The notes below the pieces were generated by a model. That model worked only from the letters and a program-made list of their open reading frames with translations. It was not told the origin of the DNA and did no database searches. Source: Bacillota bacterium (GTDB lineage Bacteria > Bacillota > Clostridia > Acetivibrionales > DTU013). From it: a stretch of DNA of 57,772 nt. Shown here piece by piece: positions 32,896 to 40,647 of the stretch. The stretch covers positions 1 through 57,772 of the forward strand of contig JAEZCO010000116.1 of NCBI GenBank assembly GCA_023433505.1, in the 5' to 3' direction. The first letter of the stretch is position 1; every line of letters starts with the position of its first letter. The position numbers were made by a program, and so were the translations under genes.

Positions 32896-33879
32896 TTAAC
32901 CCTCCCACCAGTCCCGGTTTTCCTTGTACCACCGGATGGTCTGTTGGAGGCCCTCGTCAAAGCTGATTTTAGGCGTCCAGGCGAGACTGTTTTTGATTTT
33001 GCGGCTGCTCAGGGCATAGCGGAAGTCATGGCCGGGACGGTCCGCCACATACCGGACCATATCCTGAGGCTTTCCAAGGTTCGTTAAAATCCGTTGGGCC
33101 AGCTCCAGGTTGTCAAGCTCTTCACCGGTCCCTATATTATACACCTCGCCGGATCTTCCATAAAAAATAACCCTGGTCAATGCCGAGCAATGGTCCATTA
33201 CGTGAATCCATTCCCGCTTATTTTTCCCATTTCCGTAAATCGTGATAGGCTCATTTTTCAGGGCTGAGGTGATGCCCTTGGGGATGAATTTCTCACGATT
33301 TTGGTAAGGCCCGTAATTATTGCAGCATCTTGATATGACGGCAGGAAGCCCGAAGGAGCGCGAAAATGCCCGTACCATCATGTCAGCGCCTGCTTTTGAA
33401 GCGGAATAGGGACTGTTGGGCTGAATGCAGGATTCTTCTGAAAAGTAGTCGGTATTATTTTCGATGCTCCCGTAAACTTCATCGGTGGAGACCTGTAAGA
33501 ATTTACAGCCTCTGAAATCCTGCTTCGACCATATATGCCTTGCGCTTTCCAGCAGGGTTAAAGTACCCATGATATTTGTTTCGGCAAATATTGAAGGGTT
33601 GCTGATACTCCTGTCAACATGGGATTCTGCAGCAAAATTAACGATGATTTCAGGTCTGTACTTTCTCATGACATAGTTAACCAGCTCATAATTACAGATA
33701 TCCCCGTGTATAAAATGATGCCTGGGACTGTCGTTGACTTCCTTGAGAGATTTTAAGCTGCCTGCGTAGGTCAGTTTATCCATATCGATTAGAATATAAT
33801 TCTTGTTTCTGGACAAAAAGTAACGGATGAAATTACTTCCGATGAATCCGGCCCCTCCTGTTACCAATATGATCCTCAT
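32896..33879 (-). CDS. rfbB: dTDP-glucose 4,6-dehydratase (RmlB)
   Basis: RmlB turns dTDP-glucose into dTDP-4-keto-6-deoxyglucose. The 327-residue SDR protein has GGAGFIGSN near the start, the catalytic STDEVYG and YSASKAG (Tyr-x3-Lys), and the family segment AAESHVDRSI. It is transcribed after rmlA with a 13-base gap. No rmlC or rmlD is present, so its product is more likely used by the aminotransferase at 37876 than for rhamnose. Confidence 0.94.
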   Translation of the reverse strand: MRIILVTGGAGFIGSNFIRYFLSRNKNYILIDMDKLTYAGSLKSLKEVNDSPRHHFIHGDICNYELVNYVMRKYRPEIIVNFAAESHVDRSISNPSIFAETNIMGTLTLLESARHIWSKQDFRGCKFLQVSTDEVYGSIENNTDYFSEESCIQPNSPYSASKAGADMMVRAFSRSFGLPAVISRCCNNYGPYQNREKFIPKGITSALKNEPITIYGNGKNKREWIHVMDHCSALTRVIFYGRSGEVYNIGTGEELDNLELAQRILTNLGKPQDMVRYVADRPGHDFRYALSSRKIKNSLAWTPKISFDEGLQQTIRWYKENRDWWEG

Positions 33880-33892
33880 ACTTCAACACTCC

Positions 33893-34951
33893 TTAAATTT
33901 CTATTTTACATTTGTCGCCGATAATAAAGCTTGATGCTTCAGCGGTGGGAGAACCCTTAATGAATACGTTTTTGCCGATAAGACTGCTGCGGATGGTACC
34001 ATTTATATTTTCCAGCCTTGTACCTTCCATAATGATACTGTTTTCTATCGTGCATTTTTCTATGGTTGCCCTGCTGCCTACGGATACATAGGGACCAATG
34101 GTGCTGTTGATAATCTTTGCATCTTTTCCGATAACCACGGGCTCCTTTATGGTGCTGTTGATTACCGATATGCCATGCTCCGCAAGGGAAGCGGGGGCAG
34201 AACCTTCCATAGTGCCGGAGGTATGTTCCAGTGTGTTTGCAATACCGGACAGCACAAGCTTGTTGGCTTCAAGCATATCCTGAGGCGACCCGGTATCCTT
34301 CCACCATCCCGAGGTAAGCTGGTAGGAAACTCTGGCGCCGCTTTCAATAAGCCTCTGAATGGCGTCGGTTATTTCCAGTTCTCCTCTCTCGGAGGGCCGT
34401 ATTTCTTTAATTGCCCGGAAAATGGTTTTATCAAATACATATACGCCAATGACGGCCAAATCATTGATATATTGCTTTGGTTTTTCCACGAGTCTTTTTA
34501 CGTTTGCTCCATCGATTTCTGCGATTCCGTATTCCGAAGGGTTTGGTACTTTATGAAGAACTATGCAGGCATTGGATGTGCTGGAATAGAAAAAGTCGAT
34601 GACCGGATGGAGTTCCATTTCCAGAAGGTTGTCTCCCAGAATCATTAAAAAATCAGTGTCCTGTATAAATGCCCCGGCAGTTTTGACCGCGTGCGCCAGG
34701 CCTAAAGGCGCCGGCTGATGGATATAGTTTATGTCTACTTCCCACCGGCTTCCATTTCCTATTTCTGCCTCAATTTCCTCATGGGTATCTCCTACAATAA
34801 TGCCGATATCTTTTATCCCTGCCCGGACGACCTTTTCTATTATGTGGACCAATATAGGCTTATTTGCTATGGGGAGCAGCTGTTTTGCCCATGCATAGGT
34901 TAACGGCCGGAGTCTTGTTCCTGTGCCTCCGCTTAATATCAATGCTTTCAT
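33893..34951 (-). CDS. rfbA: Glucose-1-phosphate thymidylyltransferase, long form
   Basis: The enzyme makes dTDP-glucose from dTTP and glucose-1-phosphate. Start ATG 34951 (MKALILSGGTGTRLRPLTY) has GGAGGC 5 bases upstream and gives 352 residues; the frame runs further back without an RBS. The nucleotidyltransferase domain (about 1-235) includes KQLLPIANKPI and MILGDNLLE. A C-terminal left-handed beta-helix of hexapeptide repeats marks the long StrD-like form rather than the short RmlA. It forms an operon with rmlB. Confidence 0.9.
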   Translation of the reverse strand: MKALILSGGTGTRLRPLTYAWAKQLLPIANKPILVHIIEKVVRAGIKDIGIIVGDTHEEIEAEIGNGSRWEVDINYIHQPAPLGLAHAVKTAGAFIQDTDFLMILGDNLLEMELHPVIDFFYSSTSNACIVLHKVPNPSEYGIAEIDGANVKRLVEKPKQYINDLAVIGVYVFDKTIFRAIKEIRPSERGELEITDAIQRLIESGARVSYQLTSGWWKDTGSPQDMLEANKLVLSGIANTLEHTSGTMEGSAPASLAEHGISVINSTIKEPVVIGKDAKIINSTIGPYVSVGSRATIEKCTIENSIIMEGTRLENINGTIRSSLIGKNVFIKGSPTAEASSFIIGDKCKIEI

Positions 34952-35084
34952 GGATTGCCTCCTGCTGCAGTTTTCCTGTTTTTGCATATTGCTTTATGTC
35001 TACTTATATATTATTAAACCGGACAGCAAAAAGTGCATAGAACCTAAACAATAAATTATTTGCAGGAACGGGCAATGAATATGT

Positions 35085-35112
35085 ACCAGATTATATTACT
35101 TAACATAATATA
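35085..35112 (+). promoter_or_regulatory. Possible sigma-K type promoter for the glycosyltransferase cluster
   Basis: AC, 17 bases, CATAATATA matches the late mother-cell consensus AC-N16/17-CATAnnnTA exactly. It lies 30 bases before the start codon at 35142. Confidence 0.45.
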
Positions 35113-35141
35113 TAAAATGATAGAAAGGAGTGTAGCATAAT

Positions 35142-36041
35142 ATGATCCCACCGCTTGTAAGTTATTCAACCTTTAACCGAATGGGACTCACGATAAGAAG
35201 TCTTACTGCGCTTTTTAAAACAACAGACGATTTCGAGCTTCATATTATTGATAATAATTCGGGGGATGATACCTGGGATTTTATACAGAGCTTGAGTGAC
35301 AGCAGAATCAAATCAAAAACCCGCTTCCCCATCAATAAGGGACCCATCTATGCCGTAAATTACAATCTTGCAAAGAGAGAGCCCCATCAGTATTTTATTG
35401 CATTGGAAAGCGATGTATATATCTATACCCCTGATTGGATTTCACGCTTTATTCAAGTGTTCGAGACTTTTCCGGAAGTGGGCTTGCTGGGCGTACCCAG
35501 AGCTGCTCCGTATCCTTCCTATATGCCCCCCGTAATCCCGAGGGAGGACGGCGATGTAAGCTATTTGCAATTGATGAACGGTAAGCTGGGGGCGGAACTG
35601 GATTTTATCCCGGGACACTGTCAATGTCTCAGGCCGGAGCTGTCGGATATCCTTGGATATTGGTGTGAGGAGAACGGCTACGGTGATGCCGAATTGTCCA
35701 TTAGGGTCAATAATTATACTCCTTATAAAGCCGGCTTTACCACAAATGTTGTTATTGACATGCAGCAGTCTCTGCCGTGCAGCGAATGCGAAGGCAAAGA
35801 ATGGTGCAAGCTGGACAGAGTCGATACTACCTGCTTCGGCATTAGGGACAAAAGGTATAAAAACGAGTCCTTTGCCGAAAAGTTTCACTGGAAGTACCTG
35901 GAATATTTTGATGAGCTGCAGCAAGGGAAGAGGACGGCATATTGCGCATCCCTGCATGACCCTGCCTCCATTGAGGGCCATATGTATCACATGGACTGGG
36001 CGTTGGAAAATTTCAATTTCTATGTGGAAAATACAAATTAA
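35142..36041 (+). CDS. Cysteine-rich GT2-type glycosyltransferase, tandem copy 1
   Basis: This is the first of three adjacent paralogues. It is 299 residues and starts MIPPLVSYSTFNRMGL with AAGGAG upstream. The GT-A fold shows LHIIDNNSGDDTWDFI, NKGPIYAVNY and a metal motif ALESDVYIYTPDW. The C-terminal part holds CSECEGKEWCKLDRVDTTCFGIRD, a C-x2-C-x5-C-x8-C set that looks like a metal site and is kept in all three copies. A further conserved end is GKRTAYCASLHD. The acceptor is unknown; spore-surface glycans are the likely target. Confidence 0.8.
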   Translation: MIPPLVSYSTFNRMGLTIRSLTALFKTTDDFELHIIDNNSGDDTWDFIQSLSDSRIKSKTRFPINKGPIYAVNYNLAKREPHQYFIALESDVYIYTPDWISRFIQVFETFPEVGLLGVPRAAPYPSYMPPVIPREDGDVSYLQLMNGKLGAELDFIPGHCQCLRPELSDILGYWCEENGYGDAELSIRVNNYTPYKAGFTTNVVIDMQQSLPCSECEGKEWCKLDRVDTTCFGIRDKRYKNESFAEKFHWKYLEYFDELQQGKRTAYCASLHDPASIEGHMYHMDWALENFNFYVENTN

Positions 36042-36057
36042 AGAAGGAGTGATCAAA

Positions 36058-36945
36058 ATGATACCTCCGATGGTGAGCTTTGTAATGTGGAACAGACTTG
36101 GCCTGGCGGCCAGAAACCTGACAGCCTTGCTTAAAACCGAGGACGATTTTGAGCTGCATATCATCGACAGTGATTCCAGGGATAATACCTGGGACTTTGT
36201 TCAGGATTTAAAGGATGAAAGGATCAAATCCAAAACAAGATTTGATAAAAACTGCGGTCCCATCTATGCCTCCAACTATGCTCTGTCAAAAAGAAAGCCG
36301 GATCAGTTTTTTATCATAATGGACAGTGATGTCCACATCTATACGAAAAACTGGGTCTCGAAATTTCTGGAGGTTTTCCGGGAGTTCCCGGAAGTAGGGC
36401 TGCTGGGCGTGCCCAAGGCTGCTCCTTACATGGCATACCTGCCTCCCGTACTGTTCAATATTCGAAACGGCGTTAGCTATATCCAGCTAAAGAATGCTTC
36501 TCTTACAGATCCCCTTGATTTTGTCCCGGGACATCTTCAGTGCCTGAGGCCGGAATTAATTAACCTGGTGGGCTATTGGAGCGAAGAAGGGCATTACGGA
36601 GATGCGGATATTTCACCCAGAATCGTGCATTATACGCCTTTCAAAGTCGGGTATACGACAACGATAGAGATCGACCAGCTGCAAGAGGTTGGCTGTGAGC
36701 AATGTACGGCGCGCCAGTGGTGCAAGCTAGACAAAAAGACCGAAACCTGTTTTTCCATCCGGGATAAATTCTACAGGAATCCGCTTTTTGCCATGAAGTA
36801 CCTATGGAGGCATCTGCAGACCTTTGAAGAGATCAAGGAAGGAAAACGTACCGCATATTGCGCCTCCGTACATGATGAAGAATCGATGAAAAACCATTTA
36901 TATTATAAGGATTGGGCAGAAGAGAACTTTAATTTTTATGAGTGA
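36058..36945 (+). CDS. Cysteine-rich GT2-type glycosyltransferase, tandem copy 2
   Basis: The 295-residue paralogue starts MIPPMVSFVMWNRLGL at ATG 36058 with AAGGAG upstream. The frame is open back to 35653, but that stretch only shadows copy 1. It has LHIIDSDSRDNTWDFV, NCGPIYASNY, the metal motif IMDSDVHIYTKNW, the Cys set CEQCTARQWC..CFSIRD, and GKRTAYCASVHDEES. It is closer to copy 1 than to copy 3 by eye. Confidence 0.8.
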   Translation: MIPPMVSFVMWNRLGLAARNLTALLKTEDDFELHIIDSDSRDNTWDFVQDLKDERIKSKTRFDKNCGPIYASNYALSKRKPDQFFIIMDSDVHIYTKNWVSKFLEVFREFPEVGLLGVPKAAPYMAYLPPVLFNIRNGVSYIQLKNASLTDPLDFVPGHLQCLRPELINLVGYWSEEGHYGDADISPRIVHYTPFKVGYTTTIEIDQLQEVGCEQCTARQWCKLDKKTETCFSIRDKFYRNPLFAMKYLWRHLQTFEEIKEGKRTAYCASVHDEESMKNHLYYKDWAEENFNFYE

Positions 36946-36957
36946 GGATTGAATGTT

Positions 36958-37836
36958 ATGATTCCACCGCTTGTCAGCTTTATCGCATGGAACCGGATGG
37001 GCCTGACCGCCAGAAACCTGGCGGCCCTGCTTCATACGGAGGATGATTTCCAGCTTCATATTATCGACAATAATTCCATGGACGACTCCTGGGACTATAT
37101 AAATGATTTGAAAGATCCCAGAATTCTTTCAAGGACAAAGCTGGCTGTCAACCAGGGGCCCATTCATGCGGTCAATTATACGCTGTCAAAAAGACAAAAG
37201 GATCAGTTTTTTATTACTGTTGACAATGATGTAAACATCCATACCTCTCACTGGGTATCCAGCTTTCTGGATACCTTCAGGGCTTTTCCCAATCTGGGGC
37301 TTTTAGGCGCTGTCAGCAAGGAGTATTACAGCCGCTACAGACTCCCTTTATTGATCCAGGAGATGGATGGGGCCTGCTATCTGCAGGCCCAGAGGGGATT
37401 TGTGGAGGGGTGCTGCCAGTGCCTCAGGCCTGAGCTGCTGGAATTGCTTGGCTACTGGAGTGAGGAGAACTGTATGGGCGATGTGGAAATATGCCACCGG
37501 ATCACCCGTTATACACCTTACAAGATGGGCTTTATTCCGGGGATAGAAATCGATCAGCAGCAATCCGTATCCTGTGAGGACTGTTGCGGTAGAAGCCGGT
37601 GCAGTTTGTACGGGAAGCCGAAGAACTGTTTTGACATCCACCGGGAAAAGTACAACAATCCTCAATTCCGCAACAAATACGGATGGAAGTATGATAATAA
37701 CATACAGGAAATGGAAAAGGGGAGCAGAGGAATTTTCTGTGCTTCCGTTCACGATGAAGATTCCCTGAAGGGACATAACCATAACAGGCAAAGCGCAGAA
37801 GAAAATTTCCGCTTTTACAGGGAGCATGCCAATTGA
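36958..37836 (+). CDS. Cysteine-rich GT2-type glycosyltransferase, tandem copy 3
   Basis: The 292-residue paralogue starts at ATG 36958 with GAGG 10 bases upstream; a TTG at 36949 is in frame. It has LHIIDNNSMDDSWDYI, NQGPIHAVNY, the metal motif TVDNDVNIHTSHW, and the Cys set CEDCCGRSRC..CFDIHREKY with one extra cysteine. It is the most diverged of the three, notably in its middle (CYLQAQRGFVEGCCQCLRPE). Confidence 0.8.
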   Translation: MIPPLVSFIAWNRMGLTARNLAALLHTEDDFQLHIIDNNSMDDSWDYINDLKDPRILSRTKLAVNQGPIHAVNYTLSKRQKDQFFITVDNDVNIHTSHWVSSFLDTFRAFPNLGLLGAVSKEYYSRYRLPLLIQEMDGACYLQAQRGFVEGCCQCLRPELLELLGYWSEENCMGDVEICHRITRYTPYKMGFIPGIEIDQQQSVSCEDCCGRSRCSLYGKPKNCFDIHREKYNNPQFRNKYGWKYDNNIQEMEKGSRGIFCASVHDEDSLKGHNHNRQSAEENFRFYREHAN

Positions 37837-37875
37837 ATTTCTTTACATAATTTTTAACTTGAAGGGGGTTCGCAT

Positions 37876-39015
37876 ATGGAATTGATTAAATATTTCCATG
37901 AACCTATATTTGTCACCCAGCCATTATTGCCGGACATCAACAAAGTAATGGCCAAAATCCAGCAGATCTGGGAAAGCAAGCAATTGAGCAATAACGGCCA
38001 AATGGTCCGTAAGCTGGAAAAGGAATTAGGAGACTATCTGAAGGTAAGGAATCTATCGCTGTTTACCAATGGCACCATTGCACTGCAAATTGCATGCAAG
38101 GCCTTAAAGCTTTCCGGAGAAGTGATTACCACCCCGTTTACTTTTGCCGCCACGCCCCATTCGCTGGTATGGAGCAATCTTAAGCCCGTATTCTGTGATG
38201 TTGAGAATGAAACATTGAATATTGATCCGGATTGTATTGAAAAATTGATTACATCCGAGACATCGGCCATTATGCCGGTACATGTGTACGGAAATCCTTG
38301 CGCAGTCGAGAAAATACAAAAGATTGCGGACAACTATGGCTTGAAAGTCATCTACGATGCGGCTCATGCCTTCGGCGTAGAGATACAGGGAAAACCTATC
38401 GGCGCATTTGGCGACATTTCCATGTTCAGTCTCCATGCAACCAAGGTTTACCATTCGGTGGAAGGCGGAGCATTGGCCTTTGGCAATCCGCTTTATAAGC
38501 AAGAAGCGGATATGCTGAGAAATTTCGGTATCAAAGACGAAGAAACGATCACCGATGCCGGGACAAACGGAAAAATGAATGAGCTGCAGGCGGCGATCGG
38601 GCTGCTGATGCTTGAAATCATCGACGGGGAAATAGAAAACAGGAGGAGGGTTGCAGACCAATACCGCCGTCAATTGGCGGATATACCCGGTGTGGCTTTC
38701 TTCAAGGATATCGAGGGAGTAAAGCATAATTATGCATATTTTCCAATAAGAATAGACTGTAAAGAATTCGGCCATTCCAGGGATGAGCTGTCGGAAGAGT
38801 TGAAAAAATTTAATGTTTATACACGCAAGTACTTCTATCCGCTTTGCAGCAGGTTCCAATGCTACGGCAATTTGCCAACAGCAGGAAAGGGAAGTCTGCC
38901 TGTGGCAGAAAAAGCGGCTGAGGAGATTCTGGCACTTCCAATGCATGGAAGAATGGCCTCGGAAGTTATTGAAAATATTTGCCGGATTATCCGGGCATAT
39001 TCGTCTCGTAGCTGA
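37876..39015 (+). CDS. DegT/DnrJ/EryC1 sugar aminotransferase, VioA-like (dTDP-4-amino-4,6-dideoxyglucose)
   Basis: The 379-residue PLP enzyme has SLFTNGTIALQIACKAL, PFTFAATPHSLVW, PVHVYGNPC, YDAAHAFGV and the cofactor lysine in SLHATKVYHSVEGG. These blocks resemble VioA-type enzymes that aminate dTDP-4-keto-6-deoxyglucose at C4 to give dTDP-Qui4N (viosamine). RmlA and RmlB just upstream make exactly that keto sugar, and acyltransferases follow. C3 transaminases (FdtB/QdtB) are the main alternative, but no 3,4-ketoisomerase is visible. Confidence 0.75.
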   Translation: MELIKYFHEPIFVTQPLLPDINKVMAKIQQIWESKQLSNNGQMVRKLEKELGDYLKVRNLSLFTNGTIALQIACKALKLSGEVITTPFTFAATPHSLVWSNLKPVFCDVENETLNIDPDCIEKLITSETSAIMPVHVYGNPCAVEKIQKIADNYGLKVIYDAAHAFGVEIQGKPIGAFGDISMFSLHATKVYHSVEGGALAFGNPLYKQEADMLRNFGIKDEETITDAGTNGKMNELQAAIGLLMLEIIDGEIENRRRVADQYRRQLADIPGVAFFKDIEGVKHNYAYFPIRIDCKEFGHSRDELSEELKKFNVYTRKYFYPLCSRFQCYGNLPTAGKGSLPVAEKAAEEILALPMHGRMASEVIENICRIIRAYSSRS

Positions 39016-39046
39016 TATACACTTGCAAAAGGCAGGGGGAGATTGA

Positions 39047-39694
39047 ATGGAAGAAATCATTATTTATGGTTCGGGAGGCATGGCCAGGGAAGTAGTTGAA
39101 CTCATCGAGGATATCAACTGCATAAAGCCTACATGGAGCATTTTAGGGTATCTGGACGATATCAAGGGAGATTGCGGCGAGGTTGTCAATGGCTATAAGA
39201 TCATAGGGACGGGCGAACTGTTAAAAAAGCTGGACCATCCGTCAAACGTAGTACTTGCCCTCAGCAACCCGGAGGCGAAGGAAAAGATCTGCAGCAGCAT
39301 CAGGGACTGTCCATTGAATTTTCCCGTTCTGATCCATCCGTCGGCAAGAGTAGCCCGGAGTGCAAGAATTGGTGAAGGGTCCATTATCGGTATTGATTGT
39401 ATCGTCTCAGTCAATGTTGATATCGGAAGGCATGTGTTTCTAAATATGAGAACCGTGGTGGGACATGACGCAATTATACGTGATTACTGTTCCTGCCTCG
39501 TAAATTGTGTCATCGCAGGCGATGTTTCTGTGGATGAAAGAGCTTTGCTGGGTTCCGGGTGCATCATTATGGAAAAAAGCCGCATTGGTAAAAAGGCCAG
39601 GGTTGGCATGGGTTCCATTGTAACCTGTGATGTCCAGGATAACCATGTGGTTATGAGCAGACCGGCAAAAAGTATGTATTTTGGGGATAGATAG
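39047..39694 (+). CDS. NeuD/PglD-family sugar acyltransferase 1
   Basis: The 215-residue protein has an N-terminal nucleotide-sugar binding half (IIYGSGGMAREVVELIEDI) and a C-terminal left-handed beta-helix of hexapeptide repeats. The beta-helix holds HPSARVARSARIGEGSIIG and GHDAIIRDYC, where His is the probable catalytic base. PglD and VioB-type members acetylate 4-amino sugars on a dTDP or UDP carrier. It follows the aminotransferase by 31 bases, so acylation of Qui4N is likely. Confidence 0.8.
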   Translation: MEEIIIYGSGGMAREVVELIEDINCIKPTWSILGYLDDIKGDCGEVVNGYKIIGTGELLKKLDHPSNVVLALSNPEAKEKICSSIRDCPLNFPVLIHPSARVARSARIGEGSIIGIDCIVSVNVDIGRHVFLNMRTVVGHDAIIRDYCSCLVNCVIAGDVSVDERALLGSGCIIMEKSRIGKKARVGMGSIVTCDVQDNHVVMSRPAKSMYFGDR

Positions 39695-39717
39695 AGAATA
39701 CATCTGCGTTTTCGAAT

Positions 39718-39836
39718 GGGGACATTTCCTCCTCATGCGGATTACCCTCAACTCAGAGGGTCTGCCCCTTTCCTTTTTCAAGAGGGGACATTCCCTCCTT
39801 ATACGGATTACCCGAGACTCAGAGGGTGTGTCCCCC
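39718..39836. repeat. Two tandem copies of a 66-bp repeat with GGGGACA / TGTCCCC-like ends
   Basis: Units start at 39718 and 39784. Each reads GGGGACATT(T/C)C(C)CTCCT, then GCGGATTACCC or ACGGATTACCC, then ACTCAGAGGGT, then the C-rich end. Within a unit CCCTC and GAGGG pair, and the outer GGGGACA pairs with TGTCCCC in unit 2. It separates two acyltransferase genes and has no RBS-bearing ORF. Confidence 0.75.
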
Positions 39837-39888
39837 GATCTGTTTATTCGCATGGTTTATAACAGTAATGCGGTTAAGGAGGCAGGTT

Positions 39889-40539
39889 ATGAAAGATTTG
39901 GTTGTAATCGGAGCAGGTGCCCTGGGTAGAGAGGTTGCCCAGCTGATAAAGGACGTCAACAGTGATAAAAACCAATGGAATTTTCTTGGCTTTATCGATG
40001 AAACTCCAGAGAAGCAGGGGGTCGTCATTAACAATTCTCCTGTGCTCGGCGGCTTCGATTGGTGTGAAAAAAACCGTTTCAGCAGTATTTGGGCTGTTTG
40101 CGCGGTAGGGAATACAAGAGATAAGTTCAGCCTTGTACAAAAAGCCCAGGCCTCCGGTTTGCAATTTACCAACCTGATACACCCCGGGGTGGCAAGAAAT
40201 GAATTTATTGAGATGGGTACGGGGAACATCATCTGTTGGGGGACATTCCTGTCGGTCAATATTAAAATCGGAAGCTTTGTAACGATCAACCCCGGATGCG
40301 GCATAGGACATGATACGGTAATTGAGGATTATGTAACGCTGTATTGGGATGTGACGCTATCAGGAAATGTATTGATCCGTGAAGGCTGTGAAATAGGGTC
40401 AAAGGCGGCGGTTATTCCAAAGAAAACGGTAGGCGGCTGGAGTGTTTTGGGAGCCGGAGCCGTCGTAATAAAGGATTTACCTGAAAACTGTACGGCTGTG
40501 GGTGTTCCTGCGAAGCCTATAAAACTTCATACGATGTGA
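39889..40539 (+). CDS. NeuD/PglD-family sugar acyltransferase 2
   Basis: Start ATG 39889 (MKDLVVIGAGALGREVAQLI) has AAGGAGGC upstream and gives 216 residues; the frame extends back into the repeat but lacks an RBS. Layout as in copy 1: Rossmann-like N-terminus, then a beta-helix with GHDTVIEDYVTL as the catalytic histidine region. Two acyltransferases in one cluster may mean two acylated positions, two sugars, or one enzyme with a non-acetyl donor. Confidence 0.8.
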   Translation: MKDLVVIGAGALGREVAQLIKDVNSDKNQWNFLGFIDETPEKQGVVINNSPVLGGFDWCEKNRFSSIWAVCAVGNTRDKFSLVQKAQASGLQFTNLIHPGVARNEFIEMGTGNIICWGTFLSVNIKIGSFVTINPGCGIGHDTVIEDYVTLYWDVTLSGNVLIREGCEIGSKAAVIPKKTVGGWSVLGAGAVVIKDLPENCTAVGVPAKPIKLHTM

Positions 40540-40605
40540 ATATTTACAGAGATGGAGTATTAAATTCAACACCTACCGTTGCTTTTTTAAAATAGATGTA
40601 TAAAA

Positions 40606-40636
40606 AAAAGAGGTTCGACAATTCGAACCTCTTTTC
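40606..40636. terminator. Bidirectional terminator
   Basis: A perfect 12-bp stem AAAAGAGGTTCG / CGAACCTCTTTT lies between the convergent acyltransferase and collagen-like genes, with A runs on one side and T on the other. Confidence 0.9.
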
Positions 40637-40647
40637 TCGTAATCCGA

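Noticed and set aside
32695..33087. Plus-strand ORF across the GC-rich repeat into rmlB
   Set aside because: No RBS; half lies antisense to the well-supported rmlB gene.
35653..36057. In-frame extension of the second cysteine-rich glycosyltransferase
   Set aside because: It lies within the first glycosyltransferase gene in another frame; ATG 36058 has a good RBS and matches its paralogues.
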